Shown: positions 1-5,589 of the stretch, in pieces | How positions within the stretch are numbered: position 1 is the stretch's first letter | Layout of the letters: each line of letters begins with the position of its first letter | Source of the DNA: CAYLLN01 sp036496265 | GTDB taxonomy: Bacteria; Planctomycetota; Planctomycetia; Pirellulales; Pirellulaceae | Direction of reading: 5' to 3' | Length of the DNA: 7,338 nt | NCBI GenBank assembly: GCA_036496265.1 | Contig: DASXLL010000052.1 | Span: forward strand, 1 to 7,338 | The notes under the pieces: generated by a model | Seen by the model: the letters and a program-made list of their open reading frames with translations, nothing else | What the model was told of the DNA's origin: nothing | Database searches by the model: none | Program-made: the position numbers and the translations under genes

Positions 1-2612
1 AGGACTTTTCGATTCGCGGTGATGATTTAGCGCTGGCCTATCCGGGGCACGACGAATCGTTCCGGCCGGCGATCCATTTCACGATGACGACCGACGGCTC
101 GATCAAGATGGGCCATGTCACGCAGGAGAACCTGCATCGCAAGCTGGCGATCATTTTTGATAATGAGTTGCTCTCGGCGCCGGTTATCCAGAGCAAAATC
201 AGCGACAACGGCCAGATCACCGGCAATTTCACGCAGGATGAAGTCGATTTCATCGTTGGCATCCTCAAATCGGGCAGCATGCCCGTCGTGATGCAGGAAA
301 ATCCGATCAGTGAAAACCAAATCGGCTCGATCCTGGGCATGGATACGATCATCAAGGGAAGTTGGGCCGTCGTCTGGTCCCTCGTCCTCGTGCTCGCGTT
401 CACCTGGGCCTACTACCGCTTCGCCGGCTTTGTCGCTTGCTGTGCATTGATTCTGAACCTCGTGCTGACGCTGGCGATCATGATCATGTTCCAAGCGCCG
501 CTCACCTTGCCCGGACTGGCCGGTTTGGTGCTCACGGTCGGCATGTCGGTCGATTCCAACGTGCTCATCTTCGAGCGCATCCGCGAAGAGTTATCGCGCG
601 GGGCCGCGCTTCGCATGGCGATTCGCAACGGTTTCGACCGCGCCATGGTCACGATCATCGATAGCAACTTGACCACGCTGCTGACCGCGTTCGTGCTCTA
701 CTTCATTGGCACCGACCAGGTCAAAGGTTTTGGCGTCACACTCATCCTGGGCATCCTGACGAGCATGTACACGGCCATCTTCTGTGCTCGCACGGTGTTC
801 GATATCGGCGAGCGGTCGAAGTGGCTCAAGACGCTCCGGATGACGCATTTCCTGACGAATCCCAACGTCGATTGGGTCAAGCTGTTCGCGCCGGCGACGG
901 TCGGCTCCGTCATCATCATCTTGATCGGCCTGGTCGCGACCGTCGCTCGCGGCAAGGGGCTGTTCGACATCGATCTGGCCGGCGGCACGTCGGTGACGTT
1001 CATTCTCGACGAGGCGATGCCGGTCGAAGACGTTCGCAGCCGGTTGCAGAAAACGCTCGAAAACGTCGCCGATGAAAAAGGGACCAAGGTGCAGTTCAAC
1101 GCTTACGAGCTGTCGCTAACCGGCGAGGAGAACCGGCCGCAAACGGTCTTTAAAGTCGATTCGTCGCTCGAAAAAATCGACACACTCAAGGCCAAGGTCC
1201 GCGAGGCGTTTCAAACGCCGGACGGCAAGGATCTGCTCAAGACTTACCACCTGAGCGTCGCCACTGTTGAAGAAGCTCCGCTCGAAAAACCGCCAACTGC
1301 GCCGGTGCTTTCCGCTCCGGGCGCGGCCCCGCCCACTCAGCCGGCGGCCGGCGAAAAAGCCGCGCCAAGTGGTCCGCAGGCCGAAATCAAATCGGCTTCG
1401 CCCGAACCGAAAACGCCTGAAGTAAAGACGCCCGAACCGAAGATTGAAGAGAAGCCGGCCTCTGCAGAACCAAAAGCGGAAGAGAAGGCGGCCGAGCCGG
1501 CTGCGCCGAAAACGGAATCGCCGAAAACAGAAGCCAAGCCTGACGAAAAGTCTGGCGGCTGTGATGAGGCCACCGAGTTGCAAGAGGCGGCGCAGCCGGA
1601 ACCGAAGGCCGACGCGAAAGTCGATTCGCCTGCCGCGCCCGCCGCAGCGCCTTCCCCAGCAGCCGCGTCTGTCACCGATAAACCTGCCGCGGATCAGCCC
1701 GCCGCCGCCGAGCACGCCGCGCGGACCAAGTCCATAACAGTCGCTGAGCTGAATTTTCCCGGCAGCCCCATCAGCGCGGCCTCGCTGAAGGCCCGCATTC
1801 AAGAGGCGGCCAAGTCGGTCGTCAATCAAGACCTGTCCAATATCGACGTGGACAATCCCAAATGGGATCGCAAAGACAACTCGACGTTCGAGCACTGGAA
1901 AGTAACGCTGCCCGTCAGCGTGGACGAAGCCCGCGGGATTTTCGCCCGGCTCGACAAAGACTTGCAAAACGCCGTCGTCTGGCAAACTTCGAGCGAAATC
2001 GGCGGCCAGGTTTCGGCCGATACTCGCTGGCGGGCTGTCGGCGCGATCATTGTCAGCCTGGTCGGCATCGTCCTCTATATGTGGTTCCGCTTTCAAAAGG
2101 CGGTTTGGGGCATCGCGGCTGTCGTGGCTCTGGCCCACGACGCGCTGGTCATGCTCGGCGGCATCGCCATCAGCTATTGGCTGGTCGGGGCGCTCGGTTT
2201 TGCCGGCGTCGAAGAATTCAAAATCAGTCTGCCGGTAGTCGCCGCCTTTTTGACGCTCATTGGCTTTTCGGTGAACGACACGATCGTCATTTTCGATCGC
2301 GTCCGCGAAATCCGCGGCAAAAGTCCATTCCTAACGCGGCAAATGCTCAACGACGCGGTCAATCTCACCATGAGCCGCACCATCCTCACTTCCGGCACGG
2401 TGTTCATCGTTGTCACCGTGCTGTATTTCTTCGGCGGTCCCGGAATTCACGCCTTCGCCTTCTCGCTGGTGATCGGCGTCCTCTCCGGCACCTACAGCAC
2501 CGTCTTCATCGCCGCCCCACTCCTCTTATGGATGTTCAGCCGCGAGCAAGCCGCCGCCTCCCCCGCCGCAACCCGCGTCGCCTCGCGCGATGCGACGAAG
2601 TCGGTGGCCTAA
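1..2612 (+). CDS. secDF: Fused protein translocase subunit SecD-SecF (5'-truncated by window edge)
   Basis: Single-chain form of the SecD and SecF subunits, inner-membrane accessory factors of the Sec translocon that use the proton gradient to pull preproteins out of SecYEG. The frame is open to the window edge (first full codon at 3), so the N-terminus and most of the SecD periplasmic domain are missing and the ATG at 84 is internal. Visible in order: the end of the SecD P1 region with a LSAPVIQ-type motif; five SecD membrane segments (about 355-800) including GMSVDSNVLIFERIREEL (540-593; conserved Asp at 552-554); SecF TM1 (about 885-950); the DLAGGT motif (about 972-989); a periplasmic domain; and five more segments with GFSVNDTIVIFDRVRE (2262-2309) and a conserved Arg in MSRT (2376-2378). 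A low-complexity Ala/Pro/Lys/Glu-rich insert of about 150 codons (1278-1725) splits the SecF periplasmic domain. Fused SecDF is known in several phyla, including Planctomycetes. Confidence 0.96.
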   Translation, partial: DFSIRGDDLALAYPGHDESFRPAIHFTMTTDGSIKMGHVTQENLHRKLAIIFDNELLSAPVIQSKISDNGQITGNFTQDEVDFIVGILKSGSMPVVMQENPISENQIGSILGMDTIIKGSWAVVWSLVLVLAFTWAYYRFAGFVACCALILNLVLTLAIMIMFQAPLTLPGLAGLVLTVGMSVDSNVLIFERIREELSRGAALRMAIRNGFDRAMVTIIDSNLTTLLTAFVLYFIGTDQVKGFGVTLILGILTSMYTAIFCARTVFDIGERSKWLKTLRMTHFLTNPNVDWVKLFAPATVGSVIIILIGLVATVARGKGLFDIDLAGGTSVTFILDEAMPVEDVRSRLQKTLENVADEKGTKVQFNAYELSLTGEENRPQTVFKVDSSLEKIDTLKAKVREAFQTPDGKDLLKTYHLSVATVEEAPLEKPPTAPVLSAPGAAPPTQPAAGEKAAPSGPQAEIKSASPEPKTPEVKTPEPKIEEKPASAEPKAEEKAAEPAAPKTESPKTEAKPDEKSGGCDEATELQEAAQPEPKADAKVDSPAAPAAAPSPAAASVTDKPAADQPAAAEHAARTKSITVAELNFPGSPISAASLKARIQEAAKSVVNQDLSNIDVDNPKWDRKDNSTFEHWKVTLPVSVDEARGIFARLDKDLQNAVVWQTSSEIGGQVSADTRWRAVGAIIVSLVGIVLYMWFRFQKAVWGIAAVVALAHDALVMLGGIAISYWLVGALGFAGVEEFKISLPVVAAFLTLIGFSVNDTIVIFDRVREIRGKSPFLTRQMLNDAVNLTMSRTILTSGTVFIVVTVLYFFGGPGIHAFAFSLVIGVLSGTYSTVFIAAPLLLWMFSREQAAASPAATRVASRDATKSVA

Positions 2613-2771
2613 TCGCCGCTTCCCATCACAATTCGCGAAAAATACTCCGTCGGGATTCAGTAGACACATTTTCGCCCTGCCGGGCCAAGGTTGCGCGGCC
2701 GCTACGCCACTGAAGGGCACCTTCGTGCAGCGCGGCTAACAGCACCAAACGCCAGCGAACCAACGTGACCC

Positions 2772-3044
2772 ATGAACGGTTCAGAGGATACCGCGGTTGT
2801 GATGCCTTTCGGCAAGTACAAAGGGCGGCTCGTTTCCGAAATCCCACAAGACTACTTGGAATGGTTCGCTGACAATGTGAAAGCCAAGCCATTCCTGGCA
2901 GAAGCGGTCGCCCAGGTTCTCGGCAGAAAGGGGCAGCCTCAGAAATCGCCGCCTCAAAATTCGAAGTCCGTTCCGTCGCTGACAATGACCGGCAGTAACT
3001 ATGTTCCAAGCGATGATGTAACTTGTCCGTTCGATTGCGACTGA
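2772..3044 (+). CDS. Small DUF3820-type (QSregVF-like) protein
   Basis: A 90-residue soluble protein. Residues 11-50 carry the signature MPFGKYKGRLVSEIPQDYLE followed by a WFADN helix, which matches the DUF3820 / 'putative quorum-sensing-regulated virulence factor' family, a short domain also seen at the C-terminus of some exonucleases. Its biochemical role is not established. The remainder (about 55-90) is Gln/Pro/Ser-rich and ends in a Cys/Asp-containing tail, so it is likely disordered. No clear Shine-Dalgarno precedes ATG 2772. A second in-frame ATG at 2802 starts exactly at the domain (MPFGKYKG), so the start is uncertain. The gene lies 159 bases after secDF on the same strand, with no obvious terminator between them, and converges with the HTH gene at 3245-3595. 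Confidence 0.75.
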   Translation: MNGSEDTAVVMPFGKYKGRLVSEIPQDYLEWFADNVKAKPFLAEAVAQVLGRKGQPQKSPPQNSKSVPSLTMTGSNYVPSDDVTCPFDCD

Positions 3045-3110
3045 ACGAGCCCAAATACTTTCGCACCACCGCCCGCCAAGGAACTCCGCCCGATGTTCCG
3101 TTTCACGATG

Positions 3111-3132
3111 TGAGACCTGTTGTGTAGTCTCA
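3111..3132. repeat. 6-bp inverted repeat after the DUF3820 gene
   Basis: TGAGAC (3111-3116) and GTCTCA (3127-3132) form a perfect 6-bp stem with a 10-base loop, 67 bases beyond the DUF3820 stop. It could form a weak 3' hairpin, but no T run follows, so it is not called a terminator. Confidence 0.3.
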
Positions 3133-3175
3133 TTCGTGGACGGCAAAACTAGCGAGCGGTTAGGTTGAAGTCTCG

Positions 3176-3212
3176 CAATAAAAAGCCCCGCGGCGTGAAC
3201 CAGAGGGCCTTA
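3176..3212 (-). terminator. Probable intrinsic terminator of the minus-strand HTH gene
   Basis: Read on the minus strand, GGCCC... and ...GGGGC form an imperfect GC stem with inner CC/GG pairing, followed directly by TTTTTATT (plus-strand A-rich run at 3177-3184). It lies about 35-70 bases beyond the stop codon of the gene at 3245-3595, where a terminator is expected. The stem is not perfect, which limits confidence. Confidence 0.5.
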
Positions 3213-3243
3213 TTGATCGACATTCGAGCTATGCCGCGCGTTT

Positions 3244-3260
3244 GCTAAAGCGCCTTTAGC
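3244..3260. repeat. Perfect 7-bp palindrome overlapping the HTH gene stop codon
   Basis: GCTAAAG CGC CTTTAGC has two perfect 7-base arms around a 3-base centre and includes the TAG stop of the minus-strand gene. No T run follows on either strand. It may be chance within Lys/Ala/Leu codons, or a 3'-end hairpin. A similar CGCTAAAG / CTTTAGCG pair occurs at 4190-4230. Confidence 0.35.
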
Positions 3261-3595
3261 AACGCAATCGCATTTTCATGGCTGCCGGCCAGCGCCAAAA
3301 GATGCTTGGCCGCCTTGATCGCATCGACCCACATGGCCGCAGACGAAAGCTTATCCGCTGGCGTCGATGCTGCCGCTTTGCGACCAGCCCGCCGGCGTTT
3401 GGCGATATTCAGTTTGGTCTTAATCATGTAAATCTGATTCGTGCCGACCGAATGACCAAACTGCTTTTTGACCTCGGCTGCAATCTCCGTCGCCTTCGCA
3501 GTGGACATCGTCTTGGCCACGGTGCGAATTGCCAGACTCTTATTCTGCTTGGGATCATTACGGTCACCACTAAACACATGTGCCTTCTTAGCCAT
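3245..3595 (-). CDS. Small basic HTH-type putative DNA-binding protein, planctomycete type
   Basis: A 116-residue, strongly basic protein. Residues 18-62 (NKSLAIRTVAKTM... to ...NQIYMIKTKLN) fit a pattern I associate with planctomycete small proteins: 'NKSxAIR', a variable helix, an 'EI.AEVKKQFG' helix and a 'V....IY.IK.KL' recognition-like helix, which suggests a winged or simple helix-turn-helix. An Arg/Lys cluster (66-73, KRRRAGRK) follows, then a C-terminal amphipathic helix (85-116). A role in nucleic-acid binding is inferred; no target is known. ATG at 3593-3595 is preceded by AAAGG about 7-8 bases upstream, supporting this start. The gene is transcribed alone, with its own promoter and operator-like repeats upstream and a probable terminator downstream, so autoregulation is plausible. 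Confidence 0.75.
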   Translation of the reverse strand: MAKKAHVFSGDRNDPKQNKSLAIRTVAKTMSTAKATEIAAEVKKQFGHSVGTNQIYMIKTKLNIAKRRRAGRKAAASTPADKLSSAAMWVDAIKAAKHLLALAGSHENAIALLKAL

Positions 3596-3640
3596 TCCGT
3601 TACCTTTACCTTTATTGCTTTGAGTATGTCACAGAACGCA

Positions 3641-3661
3641 TTGCACCATAGTTGCACTATG
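3641..3661. promoter_or_regulatory. Candidate operator: dyad plus tandem TTGCAC repeats in the promoter
   Basis: Within the -10/spacer region, CATAG TTGCA CTATG (3647-3661) is a perfect 5-bp dyad. The same bases also form two adjacent direct repeats, TTGCACCATAG (3641-3651) and TTGCACTATG (3652-3661), spaced by 11 bases, about one helical turn. Overlap with the promoter suggests a repressor site, perhaps for the HTH protein itself; this is inference. Confidence 0.45.
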
Positions 3662-3673
3662 CAAAACCGTCAA
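3645..3673 (-). promoter_or_regulatory. Sigma70-type promoter for the HTH gene
   Basis: On the minus strand, TTGACG (-35, plus 3668-3673) and TATGGT (-10, plus 3645-3650) are separated by exactly 17 bases. Transcription would start near 3638, about 43 bases before the ATG at 3595, leaving room for the AAAGG ribosome-binding site. Confidence 0.6.
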
Positions 3674-3689
3674 TGAGCAGTCAGCGCAA

Positions 3690-3719
3690 CAAAAACCTCC
3701 GGCGACTGCGACCGGAGGT
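3690..3719 (-). terminator. Intrinsic terminator, minus strand, with no recognised gene upstream
   Basis: ACCTCCGG (3695-3702) and CCGGAGGT (3712-3719) form a perfect 8-bp GC-rich stem with a 9-base loop. Read on the minus strand it is followed by TTTTTGTTG. It sits just upstream of the HTH promoter and would insulate it from transcription arriving from 3720-4200. Confidence 0.7.
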
Positions 3720-4204
3720 GCGGTTGATTGAGGGCAGCGAGGCCCGGGTTAGGCGGCCAACTTTCCGAGGCGATGCGGGTAGCTATCGTCATCAATTGGA
3801 TTGCCGGTTAGCAACCGATTGCATTGCACGGTGAAGCTCATGGCAGCCAGATGGCCTCGTCGAAGGCGGTTCTGCGGGACGCGCGATGCCCTGCCGAATG
3901 CCACGTTCGGTTTCACCGACACGCCCATCGATCGGTCCCGTCGCCTTGCCTGCTTCGGTGCCTAAGGCGGCGCTTGCGACTTCCCGCAAAATCTTCCCAG
4001 CCACCAAGAATTCGGTCCGGTTTTCCGCCCAAATCTCAATCTACCTAATAGGACCGCACCGCGCCCTTCAGCCCCGAATACCGATCCTCTAATCCCTTGC
4101 TTCCCACCCCTAAAGCCGCGTTAAAGTTTAGCGCACGACCCATTCAACCCAATACGCGAACTCCACTACCCACACCAACTTACAGCCCGCGCTAAAGCCC
4201 TCCG
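3720..4204. other. Long stretch without a recognisable gene
   Basis: Short open frames exist on both strands (for example a 71-codon minus-strand frame at 3792-4007 opening with TTG), but none has a recognisable family, a good ribosome-binding site or protein-like composition. From about 4081 to 4200 the plus strand is strongly C-rich and G-poor (my manual count: 51 C, 15 G in 120 bases). An 8-bp inverted pair CGCTAAAG (4190-4197) / CTTTAGCG (4223-4230) closes the region. Minus-strand transcription is implied by the terminator at 3690-3719, so an unannotated RNA or decayed gene is possible. Confidence 0.4.
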
Positions 4205-4235
4205 TAATAAAAAAACTTCCAACTTTAGCGTTGGA
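4205..4235 (-). terminator. Intrinsic terminator downstream of the tRNA-Arg 3' end
   Basis: TCCAAC (4218-4223) and GTTGGA (4230-4235) form a 6-bp stem with a 6-base loop. On the minus strand it is followed by AG and then TTTTTTTATTA. It begins about 23 bases past the 3' end of the tRNA-Arg sequence and fits as that gene's original terminator. Confidence 0.7.
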
Positions 4236-4257
4236 CCTTGGACCCTGCCAAAAAAAA

Positions 4258-4304
4258 TACCCCGGGCGGGATTCGAACCCACGACCCCCGGTTTAGGAAA
4301 CCGG
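4258..4304 (-). tRNA. 3' half of tRNA-Arg (anticodon CCT), 5' half missing or displaced
   Basis: Read on the minus strand: anticodon stem CCGGT/ACCGG around loop TTCCTAA (anticodon CCT at 4295-4297, reading Arg AGG), a 5-base variable region, T arm GTGGG TTCGAAT CCCGC, 3' acceptor strand CCGGGGT, and discriminator A at 4258. CCA is not encoded. Upstream bases do not give a D arm: the expected D-arm bases, A14 and the GG of the D loop are absent. One caveat is that GCACCGG (plus 4324-4330), at the correct distance for a 73-base tRNA, could pair with 6 of 7 acceptor bases including one G-U, so a degenerate full-length tRNA is an alternative. The preferred reading is a tRNA 3' fragment left at an integration site. 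Confidence 0.75.
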
Positions 4305-4310
4305 AAGGCG
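4258..4310. mobile_element. Candidate attachment site / left boundary of an integrated element
   Basis: Tyrosine-recombinase elements commonly integrate in the anticodon-to-3'-end half of tRNA genes and leave a 3' copy at one end. Here the tRNA match stops at the anticodon stem and gives way to unrelated sequence, while the tRNA terminator remains on the chromosomal side. The second copy of this core is not in the window, so the element would extend past the right edge. Confidence 0.5.
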
Positions 4311-4523
4311 ATTTTAGCAAACGCCGGTGCCACAAGCACTTGCGGCGACGCGGAGAATTGCGTGGCGTGTTATGTGGCGTTTTTGGAGCGAGAATCGCCC
4401 GACTTGGCGGCGGTCGTGAAGGGCTGGAATGACCTGCCACCGGCGGTTCGAGCGGGCATCGTGGCGATGGTGATGGCGGCACGGCGGGACAGCGGAGGGC
4501 TGACCGATGACCGCGATGGGTAG
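4308..4523 (+). pseudogene. ATG-less C-terminal coding remnant beside the tRNA core (integrase-associated tail)
   Basis: The frame with codons at 4308, 4311 and so on stays open from the tRNA core to TAG 4521-4523 but has no ATG until near its end. Its last part reads FLERESPDLAAVVKGWNDLP followed by PAVRAGIVAMVMAA. This 'SPDLA.VV..W..LP..(V/I)RAGI.AMV' pattern is one I recognise from the C-termini of proteins found with planctomycete tyrosine integrases next to tRNA genes. No catalytic integrase motifs are present. It therefore looks like the 3' end of a longer gene whose 5' part lies elsewhere or is lost. The frame also continues upstream through the tRNA core as GFEPTTPGLGN, a familiar artefact of translating tRNA genes, so the true junction is unclear. 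Confidence 0.45.
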
Positions 4524-4631
4524 GACGCCGGCGCTCCAGGATCGAAGTTGGCGGCGTTCCGGGGCTTCGGGTGGCTCTCCCGTACCGTCCAGGGCAACCC
4601 GCGGCCGTGGCGGCGAATGGGACGCCGGCGC
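4523..4631. repeat. 12-bp direct repeat GGACGCCGGCGC
   Basis: Copies lie at 4523-4534 and 4620-4631 (97-base period), each containing the palindrome CGCCGGCG. They flank a segment with no recognisable gene. They could be recombinase or regulator binding sites near the element end, or chance in GC-rich DNA. Confidence 0.3.
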
Positions 4632-4678
4632 GGTCACCGGAAATCGATCCGTCTGAGTGGCCGGCTTCGAGGGACCCT

Positions 4679-4694
4679 ATACGTTCATACGTTT
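4679..4694. promoter_or_regulatory. Tandem 8-bp repeat upstream of the GTG-start HTH gene
   Basis: ATACGTTC and ATACGTTT lie head to tail about 45-60 bases before the GTG at 4738. The position fits a promoter-proximal operator. No confident -35/-10 pair was found. Confidence 0.3.
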
Positions 4695-4737
4695 CCACCG
4701 AGATGCACAATCAAACGTCAAAATAGGAGGTTCTGCC

Positions 4738-5133
4738 GTGGCCAGACCGAAGGGAGGCCGAACCGTCCTGGTACGGCTTACATACGACACGATAGGCGAA
4801 CTGGCCGGCGGCATCGCTGGAGACACGGCCCGGCAGTACGCACAGCGGGGCCAGTACAATCCGCGCGATCTCGATTCGGCGCTGACATGGGTGAACGCCC
4901 GCAGGACTGCGAAGGGGCTGCCACTGATCGGGCTGCCGACCGACGTTGTTGAGGCCGTTTCGGACGAAGACTCAGAGGTGGTCACCAGTGCACCGGCCGA
5001 AAGGCGCGTATTGACGTGCTATGACCCAATGACGGGAGTCTACCGAAACGCGTACTGGTGTAACGGCGTAATTACGTGTTACGACCAAATGACGGGCTCC
5101 TACAGACAGAGCTGTGACGCGGTAACGCGGTAA
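4738..5133 (+). CDS. HTH-like small protein with tandem C-terminal Cys/Tyr repeats
   Basis: A 131-residue protein. The start is GTG 4738-4740 because AGGAGG (4725-4730) sits 7 bases upstream; an in-frame ATG at 4657 has no such signal. Residues 1-60 (MARPKGGRT..., LTYDTIGELAGG, DTARQYAQRGQYNPRDL..AL.WVN.RR) resemble a helix-turn-helix of the MerR/excisionase kind that I associate with planctomycete mobile regions; DNA binding is inferred. Residues 61-90 form an acidic linker. Residues 91-110 and 111-126 are two copies of a 20-residue repeat, V(L/I)TCYD(P/Q)MTG(V/S)YR, with further Cys at about 108 and 126, suggesting metal binding or a small beta unit. The position near the att site suggests a regulator or directionality factor for the element, but no integrase is visible. 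Confidence 0.7.
   Translation: MARPKGGRTVLVRLTYDTIGELAGGIAGDTARQYAQRGQYNPRDLDSALTWVNARRTAKGLPLIGLPTDVVEAVSDEDSEVVTSAPAERRVLTCYDPMTGVYRNAYWCNGVITCYDQMTGSYRQSCDAVTR
5011..5106 (+). repeat. Imperfect 60-base tandem repeat inside the HTH-like gene
   Basis: The segments starting at 5011 and 5071 share TGACGTG/TTACGTG-type starts and the core AATGACGGG at the same offset. They encode TCYDPMTGVYR and TCYDQMTGSYR. Synonymous and conservative differences between copies suggest the protein repeat is under selection rather than being a recent duplication. Confidence 0.6.
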
Positions 5134-5447
5134 ATGTTGAGCGGGAGACGCGGCATCCGATGGGCAGGGGATATGCAAAAAGGGCGGGGGAGAGCGGGCA
5201 GAATTCGGCTCTCACGCACGCGGGCGCGCGCGAGGCGCTGGTTGGAGGGCCTTCCGTCGTTGCCCATTGGCCGGATTGAACGGCTGCGGTGGGATAGACT
5301 CCGGCACTGACCGGAGAGCGGCCCGCGGTTTGGCACCGCAGCAGCCTTATAAACTGCGTCCGAGGGCTGCGATGGCTGCGAAGCTCGCCAACCACACGTG
5401 GACGGTCATGGCGGCCAAGGTTGCTGCCTGAATCAATTCACCACTTC
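5134..5447. other. Gene-poor, hairpin-rich stretch
   Basis: No convincing coding frame; the only neat ORF is 19 codons (5372-5431). Inverted repeats cluster on the right: GCTGCGGT (5283-5290) with ACCGCAGC (5335-5342), enclosing CTCCGG (5299-5304) with CCGGAG (5311-5316); then GCAGCC (5341-5346) with GGCTGC (5365-5370, second copy at 5374-5379). A strong plus-strand terminator follows at 5448-5480, so a short structured transcript is possible. Part may simply be the 3' untranslated region of the HTH-like gene. Confidence 0.35.
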
Positions 5448-5480
5448 GCTCCGCCATAACTCCAGGCGGGGCTTTTCTTT
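5448..5480 (+). terminator. Strong intrinsic terminator, plus strand
   Basis: GCTCCGCC (5448-5455) pairs with GGCGGGGC (5465-5472) to give 8 bp with one G-U pair and a 9-base loop, followed at once by TTTTCTTT. It ends any plus-strand transcript from the HTH-like gene or the structured stretch before it and separates them from the ClpP-like gene. Confidence 0.75.
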
Positions 5481-5506
5481 GCGCGGGCTGGTAAAATCAA
5501 AAACTC

Positions 5507-5550
5507 AAGCCGCGCTGGCATGTAGTCGGGAAACTGCACCAGCGCGGCTT
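5507..5550. repeat. Long perfect inverted repeat (12-bp arms) before the ClpP-like gene
   Basis: AAGCCGCGCTGG (5507-5518) and CCAGCGCGGCTT (5539-5550) are perfect complements. Inside, TGTAGT (5521-5526) pairs with ACTGCA (5533-5538) with one G-U, leaving loop CGGGAA and a 2-base bulge. On the minus strand the hairpin is followed by TTGAGTTTTTGATTTT, so it could be a minus-strand terminator. On the plus strand it would lie in the leader about 40 bases before the ATG at 5590, just after a TAAAAT -10-like box (5492-5497). Confidence 0.6.
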
Positions 5551-5589
5551 CGTATTGGAGCTAATGTTCGCTGAAGAGATGCAACTCAC

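Noticed and set aside
1116..2138. Long minus-strand open frame of Arg/Gly-rich composition
   Set aside because: It lies wholly inside secDF and its composition is the reverse complement of the Ala/Pro/Lys/Glu-rich insert, so it is a shadow frame.
3792..4007. 71-codon minus-strand frame starting at TTG
   Set aside because: No recognisable family, no ribosome-binding site and a rare start. Its position before the 3690 terminator is noted, but the coding case is too weak.
4258..4330. Complete functional tRNA-Arg
   Set aside because: The anticodon and T arms are good and GCACCGG could partly close the acceptor stem, but no D arm can be drawn and invariant D-loop bases are absent.
4238..4432. 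Plus-strand frame reading GIRTHDPRF...
   Set aside because: This is the familiar false translation of a tRNA gene's complementary strand and is not a protein.
4225..4710. 161-codon minus-strand frame across the tRNA region
   Set aside because: It runs through the tRNA and terminator sequences and has low-complexity Pro/Arg/Ser content without any known motif.
5141..5431. Open plus-strand frame in the gene-poor stretch
   Set aside because: No ATG before 5372, no ribosome-binding site, and the composition looks like translated structured non-coding GC-rich DNA.
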